This document shows positions 1-8,884 of a stretch of DNA of 64,000 bases, piece by piece. Location: NCBI RefSeq assembly GCF_000257645.1, contig NZ_AJHJ01000008.1:62001-126000 (forward strand). The letters run 5' to 3'. How positions within the stretch are numbered: the first letter of the stretch is position 1; every line of letters starts with the position of its first letter. The stretch is from Serratia sp. M24T3 (GTDB lineage: Bacteria > Pseudomonadota > Gammaproteobacteria > Enterobacterales > Enterobacteriaceae). The position numbers and the translations under genes were made by a program. The notes under the pieces are model-generated. The model worked only from the letters and a program-made list of their open reading frames with translations. It was not told the DNA's origin and searched no databases.

Positions 1-74
1 ATAATCACAGATTAGTTACGGAGTCAGGAAGGTTTAACTTTTAATTTAAGCGATTAAACAATTAAGGGAATTAA

Positions 75-1346
75 ATGGATACTAAAAAAGACCACTGGCT
101 AGGACTGCCAAAAAATTTATTTTGGGGCTATGTCGCAATATTTTTATTTATGACCGGCGACGGATTTGAGCTGGCATTTCTCTCCAAGTACATGGTAGAG
201 ATAGGGTTTACACCCGCTCAGGCAACCTTTGCTTTCACCGTATACGGCCTGTGTGCAGCTTTGGCTGCGTGGGGGTCGGGGGTTATTGCCGAGGTCATCA
301 CTCCGCAAAAAGCGATGAAGATTGGGTTTATAATGTGGGTGGTGTTTCATGTCTTATTTATGGTTTTTGGGCTTACGCAAAAAAACTATTATTATATTCT
401 ACTATTTTATGGGATACGCGGCTTGGCATACCCGTTATTTCTTTATTCATTCATCGTGGTTATTGTTCACAATGTCAGAGAAGAATTGGTCGGTTCAGCC
501 TGCGGTTGGTTCTGGGCGGCTTATTCATTAGGTATCGGTGTAATTGGCAGCTATTTACCCAGTTTGATTATTACTCAAATAGGTGAGCTGAATGTTTTAT
601 GGTTCTCACTAATATGGGTCTGTGCCGGTGGCTTACTTTCTATGGTCGCATTGAAAAATATTAAAACATCTAGTCATATGCTGAATTTAAATACCAAAGA
701 AAAACTTAGTGAAATGAGTCGGGCGGTCACGCTGCTAATGACTAATAAAAATATCACTTTGGCGAGTATTGTCAGAATTATTAATACCCTGTCGCTGTAC
801 GGTTTTGCAATTATTATGCCGCTGTTATTTGTAGGCGAGCTTGGGTTTTCCATGCCTGACTGGCTGCAAATCTGGGCGATATTCTTCTTCTCGACTATTG
901 TGTTCAACGTCTTCTGGGGGATTATGTCGCAGAAGTGGGGCATGTTGCGGCTGATCCGCTGGTATGGCTGCATCGGTTGTGCAGTGTTTAGCCTGCTGTT
1001 TTATTACCTGCCGATCTATTTTGGCGATAATTTCTGGATAGCCGCACTTGGGGCGACACTATTAGGTGCATCAACCGCGGCTTTCGTGCCAATGACCGCG
1101 CTATTCCCGGCGCTGGAACCGAAACACAAAGGCGCGGCAATCTCGGTGTGCAATCTTTCTGCTGGCTTAAGCAATTTTTTTGCTCCGGCAATAGCTACTG
1201 CGCTGTTACCGTTCTACGGCGTGGTTGGGGTGGTTTATGCCTATAGCGCACTGTATATCTTTGGGTTTGTGCTAACGCTGTACATTCAGTTTACCCAGAA
1301 ACAGTTTGGCCCGCAGGCTGTTAGCGTTGAGGAAGTGGCCTCTTGA
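75..1346 (+). CDS. Polyol/sugar MFS transporter, RbtT/DalT/CsbX family
   Basis: This 423-residue integral membrane protein resembles the ribitol and arabinitol proton symporters (RbtT, DalT) of Klebsiella. The N-terminus (WLGLPKNLFWGYVAI, then MTGDGFELAFLS) and the C-terminal stretch FPALEPKHKGAAISV are close to what I recall of RbtT. About twelve hydrophobic segments are visible and the length is normal for the family. The start has an AAGGG motif about 8 bases upstream. No polyol dehydrogenase or kinase gene is nearby, so the substrate is inferred from family only. The coding sequence is visibly richer in A+T than its neighbours, which suggests acquisition or relaxed codon use. Confidence in family is high, in substrate low. 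Confidence 0.85.
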   Translation: MDTKKDHWLGLPKNLFWGYVAIFLFMTGDGFELAFLSKYMVEIGFTPAQATFAFTVYGLCAALAAWGSGVIAEVITPQKAMKIGFIMWVVFHVLFMVFGLTQKNYYYILLFYGIRGLAYPLFLYSFIVVIVHNVREELVGSACGWFWAAYSLGIGVIGSYLPSLIITQIGELNVLWFSLIWVCAGGLLSMVALKNIKTSSHMLNLNTKEKLSEMSRAVTLLMTNKNITLASIVRIINTLSLYGFAIIMPLLFVGELGFSMPDWLQIWAIFFFSTIVFNVFWGIMSQKWGMLRLIRWYGCIGCAVFSLLFYYLPIYFGDNFWIAALGATLLGASTAAFVPMTALFPALEPKHKGAAISVCNLSAGLSNFFAPAIATALLPFYGVVGVVYAYSALYIFGFVLTLYIQFTQKQFGPQAVSVEEVAS

Positions 1347-1404
1347 ACTAAATTATCGCTATAACATTTGTTGCTATAACATTTGTCGTGGTAACAGCAA
1401 AATA

Positions 1405-1439
1405 AAACCTTGCCCGCAGTCGTGCTTTGGGCAAGGTTT
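1405..1439. terminator. Bidirectional terminator between the MFS gene and pepT
   Basis: A perfect 11-bp inverted repeat (AAACCTTGCCC at 1405-1415, GGGCAAGGTTT at 1429-1439) with a 13-base loop lies between two convergent genes. A- and T-rich flanks allow it to work in both directions. Confidence 0.85.
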
Positions 1440-1468
1440 GCTTATTTGTCAGGCTTAGCTTGCGAAGT

Positions 1469-2701
1469 CTAACCTTTTGCCGCCAATAGGCAGATGGCTT
1501 TGGTCAATTCATAGGATTTCACAAATGAGCTTACCGGCAGGAATTCAAATTTAGAATGGAAGTTGTGGGCACCGGTAAAGTAGTTAGGCGTCAACAGACC
1601 TTTCGCCGACAATGCCGCGCCGTCGGTGCCGCCGCGCATAGGGGTTACTTTTGGCTCGACCTGTATTTCCTCCAATGCAGCAAAGATCAGGTCAATCGCC
1701 TGTCGATCTTCGCCGATCGCGCTACTAATATTGCTGTAAGTGTCAGAGATAGTGACCGATACTTTTGCCGTAGGATATTGTTCAGCAATGGATTTTGCGA
1801 CTTCCTCAATCTTGACCTTGCGTGCGGCAAAGCTGGCGCTGTCAAAGTCGCGGATTGAGGCTTTTAGGGTCGCAGACTGCTGACTTGCACTGATGTCGTT
1901 AAACCAGATGTAACCTTCACGGTCTTGGGTTTTCTCTGGCGTTTCCTGACGATCAAAATGGCTGATGAAGTCATGGGCCATCAGGATAGGGTTAACCAGC
2001 ACGCCGATGGCCGACATAGGATGAGCAGTCACGCCAGTAAAAGTAATCTCGGCAGCTGCGGCGTTAAAGTTTTCATAAACGACTTCACCCAGCTCGCAGC
2101 AGTCGATAGTGTAGGCAAAATCGACGTCAAAACGTTTCAGATCCAATGCCTTGGCACCGCGCAGGCCAATCTCTTCGTCTGGCACGAACGCGACAACAAT
2201 ATCTCCGAACTGATCTTGCGCCGTTAGATTCTCCAGCAGGGTCATCACAACGGTTACCGCCGACTTGTTGTCCGCACCCAGCACGCTGGTTCCGTCGCTA
2301 AAGATAATCTCTTCGCCTTTATAAGGCAGAATCTCAGGATGCTCTTGCGTACGCAACCAAATATCTTTTTCTGTATTTAGACAAATGTCGCCGCCGTCAA
2401 ATACCAGGGTCTGTGGATGGATATCCGGACTTAAGCCGACATCGACGGTATCAATGTGTGTGATAAAACCAATGCGCGGACCGCCTTGTTTAGTACCCGG
2501 TTTTACCGCGGTCACTGTGGCATGCTGGTCAATCTGGATATTCTCCAGGCCCAGCGTTTTCAACTCTACGGCCAGCAGATTGGCTAATTCTTGTTGCCCC
2601 GGGGTGCTTGGCAGAGTGGTCGCTTTGGCATCGCTTTGGCTGGTAACAGACAGGTAACGGAAGAAACGTTCAGTGAGCTGCTTGGCAATTTGAGTCGACA
2701 T
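1469..2701 (-). CDS. pepT: Peptidase T (tripeptide aminopeptidase, M20B)
   Basis: A cytoplasmic di-zinc aminopeptidase that removes the N-terminal residue from tripeptides. All expected metal and catalytic residues are visible in the 410-residue product: H82 and D84 (THIDTVD), bridging D144 (GADNKSA), the E176/E177 pair (PDEEIGL), D200 (TIDCCELGE) and H379 (GAHNFHSKFEF). These correspond to H78, D80, D140, E173/E174, D196 and H379 of E. coli PepT. It is divergent from the peptide-binding protein gene at 2838, so the two may share a regulatory region and a role in peptide use. The protein diverges noticeably from E. coli PepT but has full length. Confidence 0.92.
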   Translation of the reverse strand: MSTQIAKQLTERFFRYLSVTSQSDAKATTLPSTPGQQELANLLAVELKTLGLENIQIDQHATVTAVKPGTKQGGPRIGFITHIDTVDVGLSPDIHPQTLVFDGGDICLNTEKDIWLRTQEHPEILPYKGEEIIFSDGTSVLGADNKSAVTVVMTLLENLTAQDQFGDIVVAFVPDEEIGLRGAKALDLKRFDVDFAYTIDCCELGEVVYENFNAAAAEITFTGVTAHPMSAIGVLVNPILMAHDFISHFDRQETPEKTQDREGYIWFNDISASQQSATLKASIRDFDSASFAARKVKIEEVAKSIAEQYPTAKVSVTISDTYSNISSAIGEDRQAIDLIFAALEEIQVEPKVTPMRGGTDGAALSAKGLLTPNYFTGAHNFHSKFEFLPVSSFVKSYELTKAICLLAAKG

Positions 2702-2837
2702 CCTAACCTCTGAGTTGTTTATCTATAAGATTTTCATATATAACAGAGTATTACTAAGTTTGTCCTGAATGGTAGTCTGTTTTTGAATTGCTTACTAAAG
2801 AAATTATTAGCCTTCCAGCATAATTACAGGGAAACGC

Positions 2838-4433
2838 ATGAAACGAAAAATAGTAAAATTAACCACCGGATTATTGGCCATGGCTATGGTGGCCGGGGCC
2901 TCGGCGCAAACATTAGTCTATTGCTCCGAAGGCTCACCGGACATTTTCAATCCTCAGCTTTACACTTCCGGTACCAACGTCGATGCCAGCGCAGTGCCAA
3001 TTTACAACCGTCTGGTAGATTTTAAGACCGGCACGACCGAACTGATCCCGAGCCTGGCCGAAAGTTGGGATGTTAGCTCCGACGGCAAAACCTATACTTT
3101 CCACCTGCGCAAAGGGGTTAAGTTCCAGAGCAACAAGCTATTTACTCCGACGCGCGATTTTAACGCCGACGACGTCATTTTTTCTTTTATGCGCCAGAAA
3201 GATCCTAACAATCCTTACCACAAAGTTTCCAATGGCACCTATCTGAACTTTGACAGCCTGGATATGAGCAACCTGATTTCAAGTATTGATCGGGTGGATG
3301 ATTACACGGTGCGCTTTAATCTTTCGCGTCCCGAAGCACCATTTATTGCTGATTTGGGCTGGTACTTCGCCTCAATTCTTTCGTCTGAATACGCTGATAA
3401 AATGCTGAAAGCCGGCACGCCAGAGAAAGTGGATCTTGATCCCATCGGCACCGGTCCGTTTGAGCTGGTTCAATATCAAAAAGACACCCGTATCCTTTAC
3501 AAAGCTTTTCCGGATTATTGGCAAGGTAAGTCCAAAATTGACCGTCTGATTTTCAGCATCACTCCTGATGCTTCAATCAGAATGGCCAAGCTTGAGAAAA
3601 ATGAGTGTCAGGTGATGCCGTTCCCTAATCCAGCAGACCTCAAACGCCTGAGTGAAAACAAAGATATTACTCTGCTGAGCAAGTCTGGCCTGAATACCGG
3701 ATTCCTGGCGTTTAATACCCAGAAGAAACCACTGGATAACGTCAAGGTACGTCAGGCGCTGACAATGGCAGTCAACAAAGCCTCGATTATTGAAGCAGTG
3801 TTCCAGGGGACTGGCACAGTGGCGCGAAGCCTGCTGCCGCCAGCGGTGTGGAGCAGTGAAGATAAGACCATGAAAGATTACGATTATTCGCCGGAAAAAG
3901 CCAAAGCACTGCTGGCCGAGGCGGGGTATCCCAACGGTTTTGATATTGACCTGTGGGCGATGCCGGTTCAGCGTCCTTACAATCCGAACGCCAGACGCAT
4001 GGCCGAAATGATCCAGGCCGACTGGGCCAAGATTGGCGTTAAGGCGCATATCGTCAGCTATGAATGGGCGGAATATCAAACGCGTATTCGCAACGGCGAA
4101 CATCAAGCGGCGTTAATGGGCTGGACCACGGCAAACGGCGATCCGGATAACTTCTTTGGCCCGCTGTTTACCTGCAAGGCAGCGCAGGGGGGGTCCAACT
4201 CGGCGAAATGGTGTGATCCGCAGTTTGACAAGATAATCAACGAAGCCCGCATGACTACCGATCATGAAAAACGCGTGGCGTTGTACCAGCAGGCGCAGCA
4301 GATCATGCACGATCAGGCTCCGGCTATCATGATTGCACATTCAACGATCTTTGAACCTGTGCGCAAGGAAGTGTCAGGCTATGAAATCGACCCGTTTGGT
4401 AAACATATTTTCTATCAAACATCAGTGAAATAA
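2838..4433 (+). CDS. Periplasmic dipeptide-binding protein, DppA paralogue
   Basis: The solute-binding subunit of a peptide ABC importer (SBP family 5), 531 residues. A Sec signal peptide with a basic start (MKRKIVK), hydrophobic core and an ASA cleavage motif gives a mature N-terminus near QTLVYCSEGSPD, which matches the start of mature DppA. Long stretches such as the LWAMPVQRPYNPNARRMAEM segment are nearly identical to E. coli DppA, and two cysteine pairs are retained. No dppBCDF permease or ATPase genes follow; a terminator comes right after the stop. It is therefore an orphan binding protein that probably feeds a Dpp permease encoded elsewhere, possibly with altered ligand preference. 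AGGGAAA upstream is the ribosome site. Confidence 0.88.
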   Translation: MKRKIVKLTTGLLAMAMVAGASAQTLVYCSEGSPDIFNPQLYTSGTNVDASAVPIYNRLVDFKTGTTELIPSLAESWDVSSDGKTYTFHLRKGVKFQSNKLFTPTRDFNADDVIFSFMRQKDPNNPYHKVSNGTYLNFDSLDMSNLISSIDRVDDYTVRFNLSRPEAPFIADLGWYFASILSSEYADKMLKAGTPEKVDLDPIGTGPFELVQYQKDTRILYKAFPDYWQGKSKIDRLIFSITPDASIRMAKLEKNECQVMPFPNPADLKRLSENKDITLLSKSGLNTGFLAFNTQKKPLDNVKVRQALTMAVNKASIIEAVFQGTGTVARSLLPPAVWSSEDKTMKDYDYSPEKAKALLAEAGYPNGFDIDLWAMPVQRPYNPNARRMAEMIQADWAKIGVKAHIVSYEWAEYQTRIRNGEHQAALMGWTTANGDPDNFFGPLFTCKAAQGGSNSAKWCDPQFDKIINEARMTTDHEKRVALYQQAQQIMHDQAPAIMIAHSTIFEPVRKEVSGYEIDPFGKHIFYQTSVK

Positions 4434-4441
4434 GAGTGCGC

Positions 4442-4473
4442 GGGTGAAGGCGCCAAAAACCCTTCACCCTTTT
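4442..4473 (+). terminator. Rho-independent terminator of the dppA-like gene
   Basis: GGGTGAAGG (4442-4450) pairs with CCTTCACCC (4461-4469) and is followed directly by TTTT, 9 bases downstream of the stop codon. Confidence 0.9.
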
Positions 4474-4494
4474 ATACAGCGTAATTAGTGGGAT

Positions 4495-5394
4495 TTATTT
4501 ATCCAACACATCTTCCAGCGCCGGTTTCAATTCACTGTATTTGAATTCGAAGCCGGCATCCTCCAGCCGCTGCGGGATCGCCCGTTGCCCTCCCAGCACC
4601 AAAACCGCCGATTCGCCCATTAGCAGCCTGACCACGCCAGCCGGAACGCGCATAAATGAAGGTCGGTGCAGCAGTTCGCCCAACAGCGCGCTGAACTGAT
4701 CGTTGCGGATCGGATAGGGTGCAACCATGTTGAAGGGGCCATTGAGCGTTTCATGATTAAGCAGGAAAATGATCCCATTCACCATGTCGTCGATATGGAT
4801 CCACGGCATGTATTGCTGACCCTCACCCAGAGGTCCGCCGAGTCCAGCTCTGAACGGCAGCACCATTTTGGCCAGTGCGCCGCCTTTTTCAGCCAGCACG
4901 ACGCCGGTACGCAGCAGGCAAACTCGAGTTTTATCGCTTTCTGCCGCTAGCGCCAATGCCTCCCAACGGGCACAAAGCTGCCAGGTAAACTGCTTATTCG
5001 GCGGTTCGTCCTCGGCGACAACCGCCTGTCCCTGATCGCCGTAATAACCCACCGCCGAACCAGAAATAAATACTGCAGGGGGCTGCTGGCTAGCGTTGAT
5101 TAGTTGTGCCAGTTTCTCTGTCATCTGCCAGCGGCTGTCGCAAAGCTTCTGTTTTTGCTCTTTGGTCCAGCGTTTGTCGGCAATCGGCTCACCGGCCAGA
5201 TTAATCACCGCGTCAAAGCCATCTAATGAGGTTTTATCTTTTAAAGAAGGCCAGAGATCGACTTTGGGGCCAAGAATTTTGGCCGCTCGCTCCGGCGCGC
5301 GGGTTAAAACGGTAATCTGGTGAGACTGACTCAGAAGCGTTTCAGTGAGACGACGTCCAATCAGTCCGCTGGCACCGGTAATTAAAATCTTCAT
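4495..5394 (-). CDS. yfcH: TIGR01777-family NAD(P)-dependent epimerase-like protein YfcH
   Basis: A predicted cytoplasmic extended short-chain dehydrogenase/reductase of 299 residues. The Rossmann signature GxxGxxG is at residues 7-13 (GASGLIG), followed by the family segments [15 protein letters not shown] and [12 protein letters not shown], and a C-terminal DUF1731 region. An in-frame extension of 24 codons exists upstream, but the ATG at 5394 is preceded by a strong TTAGGAGG site with good spacing and the downstream sequence matches family N-termini. Enzymatic substrate is unknown. It lies beside yfcG and yfcD as in other Enterobacterales. Confidence 0.9.
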   Translation of the reverse strand: MKILITGASGLIGRRLTETLLSQSHQITVLTRAPERAAKILGPKVDLWPSLKDKTSLDGFDAVINLAGEPIADKRWTKEQKQKLCDSRWQMTEKLAQLINASQQPPAVFISGSAVGYYGDQGQAVVAEDEPPNKQFTWQLCARWEALALAAESDKTRVCLLRTGVVLAEKGGALAKMVLPFRAGLGGPLGEGQQYMPWIHIDDMVNGIIFLLNHETLNGPFNMVAPYPIRNDQFSALLGELLHRPSFMRVPAGVVRLLMGESAVLVLGGQRAIPQRLEDAGFEFKYSELKPALEDVLDK

Positions 5395-5538
5395 GGTCTG
5401 CCTCCTAATAACGTGCTGATACTTATCTGTACCCTGAATTGAGCATAGTTTATGTCGGCGTCGCAACGCGCGATGCAGAGCACATCCTGAAGTTATTTAT
5501 TGTTAAGTGAGATGAGATGATAAGCAGAAGTGGTAAGG

Positions 5539-5560
5539 AAGGGGGATTTAACGCCCCCTT
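5539..5560 (-). terminator. Hairpin after yfcG
   Basis: AAGGGGG (5539-5545) pairs with CCCCCTT (5554-5560) just beyond the yfcG stop. On the minus strand the tail is TTCCTTA, only moderately T-rich, so termination strength is uncertain. Confidence 0.5.
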
Positions 5561-5578
5561 GAGCAGAGGGCGAGCGGA

Positions 5579-6208
5579 TTATTTTGCTTCAGCCAGTGCG
5601 TAGGCCCTGGCGGTTGCCGGGCGATTTTTGATTCTTTCGAACCAGTTGCGCACGGCGGGATAATCAGCTAAATCTATGCGCTGGCGTTCATGAGCGACGA
5701 CCCAAGGATAGGTCGCAATATCAGCGATACTGTAGTACTCGCCTGAAATATAAACATTTTTCTCAAGTTGAGTATTCAAAACGCCGTACAGGCGCTTAGT
5801 TTCCTGTTGAAAACGTTCAATGGCGTAAGGCACGGGTTGTGGGGCGAAATGAGTAAAATGATGGTTTTGACCTAACATGGGGCCGAATCCCGCCATTTGC
5901 CAGAACAGCCACTGCAGGGTGCTGGTTCTTTCGCGTAGCTCTTTACTCAATAATTTGCCGCTTTTTTCTGCCAGATACTGCAAGATAGCGCCAGATTCAA
6001 ACAGGCTCAGCGGTGCGCCGCCGTCAACCGGTTGGGTATCGACAATCGCAGGGATTTTATTGTTGGGGGAAATGGCGAGAAATGCGGGTTGGAATTGGTC
6101 TCCTGCTTTGGTATCGACACGATGAAGTCGATAGGGAAGGCCAGTCTCTTCCAGGAAAAGGGTGATTTTGTGTCCATTTGGTGTTGGTGCATAATAAAGA
6201 TCGATCAT
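5579..6208 (-). CDS. yfcG: Nu-class glutathione S-transferase-like disulfide-bond oxidoreductase
   Basis: A cytosolic GST-fold protein of 209 residues that in E. coli reduces disulfides with glutathione. The N-terminal thioredoxin fold carries APTPNGHKI, with T9 and N11 at the positions that bind oxidised glutathione in E. coli YfcG, and the ISPNNKIPAIVD and SLFESGAILQYL motifs of the glutathione site. The C-terminal helical domain contains YSIADIATYPW. The ATG at 6208 is chosen over a 17-codon in-frame extension because an AGGAGG site lies just upstream and the protein then begins MIDLYYAPTPNGHK like the family. Confidence 0.93.
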   Translation of the reverse strand: MIDLYYAPTPNGHKITLFLEETGLPYRLHRVDTKAGDQFQPAFLAISPNNKIPAIVDTQPVDGGAPLSLFESGAILQYLAEKSGKLLSKELRERTSTLQWLFWQMAGFGPMLGQNHHFTHFAPQPVPYAIERFQQETKRLYGVLNTQLEKNVYISGEYYSIADIATYPWVVAHERQRIDLADYPAVRNWFERIKNRPATARAYALAEAK

Positions 6209-6528
6209 GATTGCCTCCTGCGTAATTATTTTATGGTCCATCTGAGTATTTGATGTCAACCGATGGGCTGGATGCGAATTCTACTGCGTATAAATTGTGC
6301 CTGATTTTATCAACTAAATATTAACAAATAGCCTTGTGGCTAATATAGCTGCTAATGATAGCAGGCTATGTGAGACTAGTCTGATGCTTTATCGCGACCT
6401 TTGACATAGGTTTTACATATCAATAACGCATCTGTTGCTATTGAAGCGATCCCCATGAGCCAGATAGAATCAGCGAACTCATTGAAAATCACTGCGCATC
6501 TCCCGCGCTATAAAGAAGGTTTCACAGG
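6209..6528. other. Intergenic region between divergent yfcG and yfcD
   Basis: About 320 bases holding the divergent promoters. A TTGACA hexamer is at 6401-6406 in yfcD orientation but no convincing -10 follows at 17 bases. An imperfect inverted repeat (TAGCTGCTA then TAGCAGGCTA) lies near 6347-6369. No ORF of interest. Confidence 0.4.
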
Positions 6529-7080
6529 ATGACGAATCAAGAGCAAAACACCGGCAGTACTGAGTGGGTTGATATCGTTAATGAAGAAAACGAAGTGATT
6601 GCCCAGTCAAGTCGCCAACAGATGCGCGCTCAAAATCTCCGTCATCGCGCCAGCTACATTGTGGTTCATGATGGCATGGGAAATATTCTGGTTCAGCGTC
6701 GAACCGAAACAAAAGATTTCTATCCTGGCTGGCTGGATGCAACCGCGGGTGGTGTAGTGCAGAGCGGTGAGAATATCCTCGAGTCGGCGCGTCGTGAAGG
6801 CGAAGAAGAGTTGGGAATTGCCGGTGTGCCGTTTGCCGAGCACGGCTCTTTTTACTTTGAGCAGGACAACTGTCGCGTCTGGGGGGCACTGTTTAGCTGC
6901 GTATCCCATGGACCTTTTGCGTTGCAGGAAGAAGAAGTTGACGAAGTTAGCTGGATGAAACCGGAAGAGATCACCGCCCGTTGTGACGAGTTCACCCCGG
7001 ACTCTCTTAAGGCGTTGTCACTGTGGCTAAGCCGTAACAATGAGAAAGATCACGGCAAACCGCTTAGCGTTGAAGAATAA
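6529..7080 (+). CDS. yfcD: Nudix hydrolase YfcD
   Basis: A 183-residue cytoplasmic Nudix protein of the isopentenyl-diphosphate-isomerase-like subgroup. The Nudix box is complete: the GGVVQSGE segment followed by [11 protein letters not shown] gives the GX5EX7REUXEEXGU pattern with the glutamates needed for Mg2+. The substrate is not established. Its position between yfcG and a LacI-family gene follows the usual yfc order on one side. A purine-rich GAAGG lies 12 bases before the ATG. It converges on the repressor gene that ends at 7103. Confidence 0.88.
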   Translation: MTNQEQNTGSTEWVDIVNEENEVIAQSSRQQMRAQNLRHRASYIVVHDGMGNILVQRRTETKDFYPGWLDATAGGVVQSGENILESARREGEEELGIAGVPFAEHGSFYFEQDNCRVWGALFSCVSHGPFALQEEEVDEVSWMKPEEITARCDEFTPDSLKALSLWLSRNNEKDHGKPLSVEE

Positions 7081-7102
7081 TCGTTTCAAATGACGGGACT
7101 GT

Positions 7103-8119
7103 CTAACAGCTTTCCCGTTTGCAAAGGGCCGAAATTACGGCCTTTTGTTCATCCCACTCGTTTTCCTGAATTCTGGCCAGTAGCGCCATTCCTGCCTGAG
7201 TCCCTATTTCCCTATGCGGCACGGCCACGGTAGTCAGCGGCGGCTGGCAGACTTTGCTGATGTCACTGTTGCCAAACCCTGCAATCGCCAAATCTTTCGG
7301 CACGCGTATTTTTCGGCGTTGGCATTCAAACATTGCTCCGCAGGCCAGTGCATCACTGCTGCAAATCAGCGCGTCCATATCTGGCCAGTTGAGCACCAGT
7401 TCGGGCAGCAACGCGGCACCCGTACTAAAACTTGAAGCGGCGTGAGTGCTAAGCATCCGCGTGGGGGAAAGATTATTGTCGAGCAGGGCGCGATGCCAGC
7501 CGCGCAGTCTTTGCTGCGACACCCACTGTTTTTGCGCGGCGCACATCAGGCCTATCTTGCTGTAGCCAAGAGAAATCAGATATTCAGTTAGCTTATAAAC
7601 AGCAGAGGCGTTATCAATGCCGATGTTGATATCAAGCGGATTTTCGACTCTGGCACCCAGTTCAGCGGTTGGCAGCTGGGCATTTTCAAGCATGTCATAG
7701 GTGGCGGCGGTATGTCGGGCATCAAACAGGACTACGGCGGCAAGGTTGTAGGATAAAAAGGTTTCGAGCAGTTTTTGCTCGCGGTCTTCCTGATTCTGCG
7801 ACTCTGCCAGCATTAGCTGGAATCCGGCCGGAATCAGCACCTCCTGTAGCCCGGCGATCATTTCCGCATGACCAAATTCCGCCAGCGAGGAGCAGATAAC
7901 CGCCACCACGTTCGAGGTGGAAGAGGCCAGCGCGCTAGCAGAATAATTGGGAATATAGCCGAGTTCGCTAACTGCAGATTCAATCTTTTCTCTGAGTTTG
8001 TCAGAGACCATCTCCGGTTGTCGCAAGGCTCGCGACACGGTCATCGTGCCGACACCCGCCAGTTTTGCCACGTCGGCCAGCGTGATTCGTCCCGTTCCTC
8101 GCCGTCTCCTTCCCTCCAT
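7103..8119 (-). CDS. LacI-family transcriptional repressor, GntR/IdnR subgroup
   Basis: A 338-residue DNA-binding regulator. Residues 12-60 form the LacI helix-turn-helix (ITLADVAKLAGVGTMTVSRAL) with a hinge that inserts in the minor groove, preceded by an unusual arginine-rich tail (EGRRRRGTGR). The rest is a periplasmic-binding-protein-like effector domain; IAGFGNSDIS and ACGAMFECQRRKI resemble the gluconate repressor GntR. AGGAG lies 8 bases before the ATG. It is divergent from a PTS IIB/IIC pair, and two identical palindromes typical of LacI-family operators lie in the shared region, so it very likely controls that operon and possibly itself. The inducer is unknown. Confidence 0.88.
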   Translation of the reverse strand: MEGRRRRGTGRITLADVAKLAGVGTMTVSRALRQPEMVSDKLREKIESAVSELGYIPNYSASALASSTSNVVAVICSSLAEFGHAEMIAGLQEVLIPAGFQLMLAESQNQEDREQKLLETFLSYNLAAVVLFDARHTAATYDMLENAQLPTAELGARVENPLDINIGIDNASAVYKLTEYLISLGYSKIGLMCAAQKQWVSQQRLRGWHRALLDNNLSPTRMLSTHAASSFSTGAALLPELVLNWPDMDALICSSDALACGAMFECQRRKIRVPKDLAIAGFGNSDISKVCQPPLTTVAVPHREIGTQAGMALLARIQENEWDEQKAVISALCKRESC

Positions 8120-8372
8120 ATTATGACTCCTGACCTTTCTTCATGAATACCAGGTTTAGTGCGAACTAGGCTGTTTTATAAAACTTTGTAAATAAATAAT
8201 GACCGCATGAATAGATGAATTTATTTAAGATGATTTTTATAAGTTAATTTCTATACGGCAAAAATCTTCCGCTTTGGAATGGACCCGTTATAGCTTGAAT
8301 ATTTTTTTAAACTTAGTGTAAGCATATCATAGCGCGCTTTAAGACAAATAACGTAGAACCTTCGGAAATTTT
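8120..8372. other. AT-rich part of the repressor/PTS divergent region
   Basis: Upstream region of the LacI-family gene. It is AT-rich with no ORF and no clear sigma-70 pair; the operators and CRP site lie just to the right. Confidence 0.4.
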
Positions 8373-8373
8373 T

Positions 8374-8385
8374 GATAGCGCTATC
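8374..8385. promoter_or_regulatory. LacI-family operator O1
   Basis: Perfect 12-bp palindrome GATAGCGCTATC with a central CG, as typical for LacI/GntR-family operators. With flanking bases the symmetry extends to TGATAGCGCTATCA (8373-8386). It is identical to O2, 34 bp away. Confidence 0.8.
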
Positions 8386-8407
8386 ACAAAAAGGCTATGC
8401 ACTTGAT

Positions 8408-8419
8408 GATAGCGCTATC
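8408..8419. promoter_or_regulatory. LacI-family operator O2
   Basis: Second copy of GATAGCGCTATC, centred 34 bp from O1 and directly abutting a CRP site. The exact duplication makes chance unlikely. Confidence 0.8.
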
Positions 8420-8421
8420 TT

Positions 8422-8437
8422 TGTGGGCTTCATCACA
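8422..8437 (+). promoter_or_regulatory. CRP (cAMP receptor protein) site for the PTS operon
   Basis: TGTGG-N6-TCACA matches the CRP consensus core TGTGA-N6-TCACA at nine of ten positions. A CATACT -10-like hexamer at 8458-8463 would put the start near 8471, placing the CRP centre at about -41.5 (class II activation). The promoter assignment is inference. Confidence 0.6.
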
Positions 8438-8502
8438 GATATTTCCTGATTTGCCCGCATACTCATTTGTACTCGCTTTGCATATAAATCCATGAGGTAA
8501 AG

Positions 8503-8802
8503 ATGAAATCTTTAACGATTTTAGCAGTTTGTGGTGCAGGTCTGGGCAGTAGCTTCGCCTGTGAGATGAGTATTGAGGCTGTATTAAAAGATTTAGGCAT
8601 TAAAGCCAACTTGTCTCACTGCGATATATCAAGTGCCGCATCGACGAGAGCCGATATCATTATGACTGGTTCAAATTTCAAATCGCAATTTGATCATTAC
8701 ACCATCAACTCAAATATTATTTATCTTAAGCGTTTGGTCGATAAAAAAGAGATTAGTGAAAAGCTCACTCCAGTATTAAAAGAGCTGGGTTATCTGAATT
8801 AA
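8503..8802 (+). CDS. PTS system IIB component, ascorbate (UlaB/SgaB) type
   Basis: A 99-residue cytoplasmic phosphocarrier that accepts phosphate from a IIA protein and passes it to the sugar. The phosphorylated cysteine is C10 in the loop VCGAGLGSS. Length and fold are as expected for stand-alone lactate/ascorbate IIB proteins. GAGGTAAAG forms a clear ribosome site. It is followed after 82 bases by the IIC gene and preceded by operators for the LacI-family repressor. The gene is AT-rich. There is no IIA gene in the cluster, so phosphate must come from a IIA encoded elsewhere. The substrate is not determined by sequence; ascorbate-like or another sugar acid is plausible. Confidence 0.85.
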   Translation: MKSLTILAVCGAGLGSSFACEMSIEAVLKDLGIKANLSHCDISSAASTRADIIMTGSNFKSQFDHYTINSNIIYLKRLVDKKEISEKLTPVLKELGYLN

Positions 8803-8884
8803 ATCCAGCCAAAAATAGACATAATCAATCACGAAAAAAATAAAAAATTAATCTTATTCATCCTGCAAACACGAGGGGCAGGTC

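Noticed and set aside
1358-1385. Direct repeat GCTATAACATTTG, two copies 15 bases apart after the first gene
   Set aside because: Only two short copies in an AT-rich spacer; no evidence of function or of an attachment site.
6401-6424. TTGACA as the yfcD -35 box
   Set aside because: No acceptable -10 hexamer lies at 16-18 bases, so I do not call a promoter.
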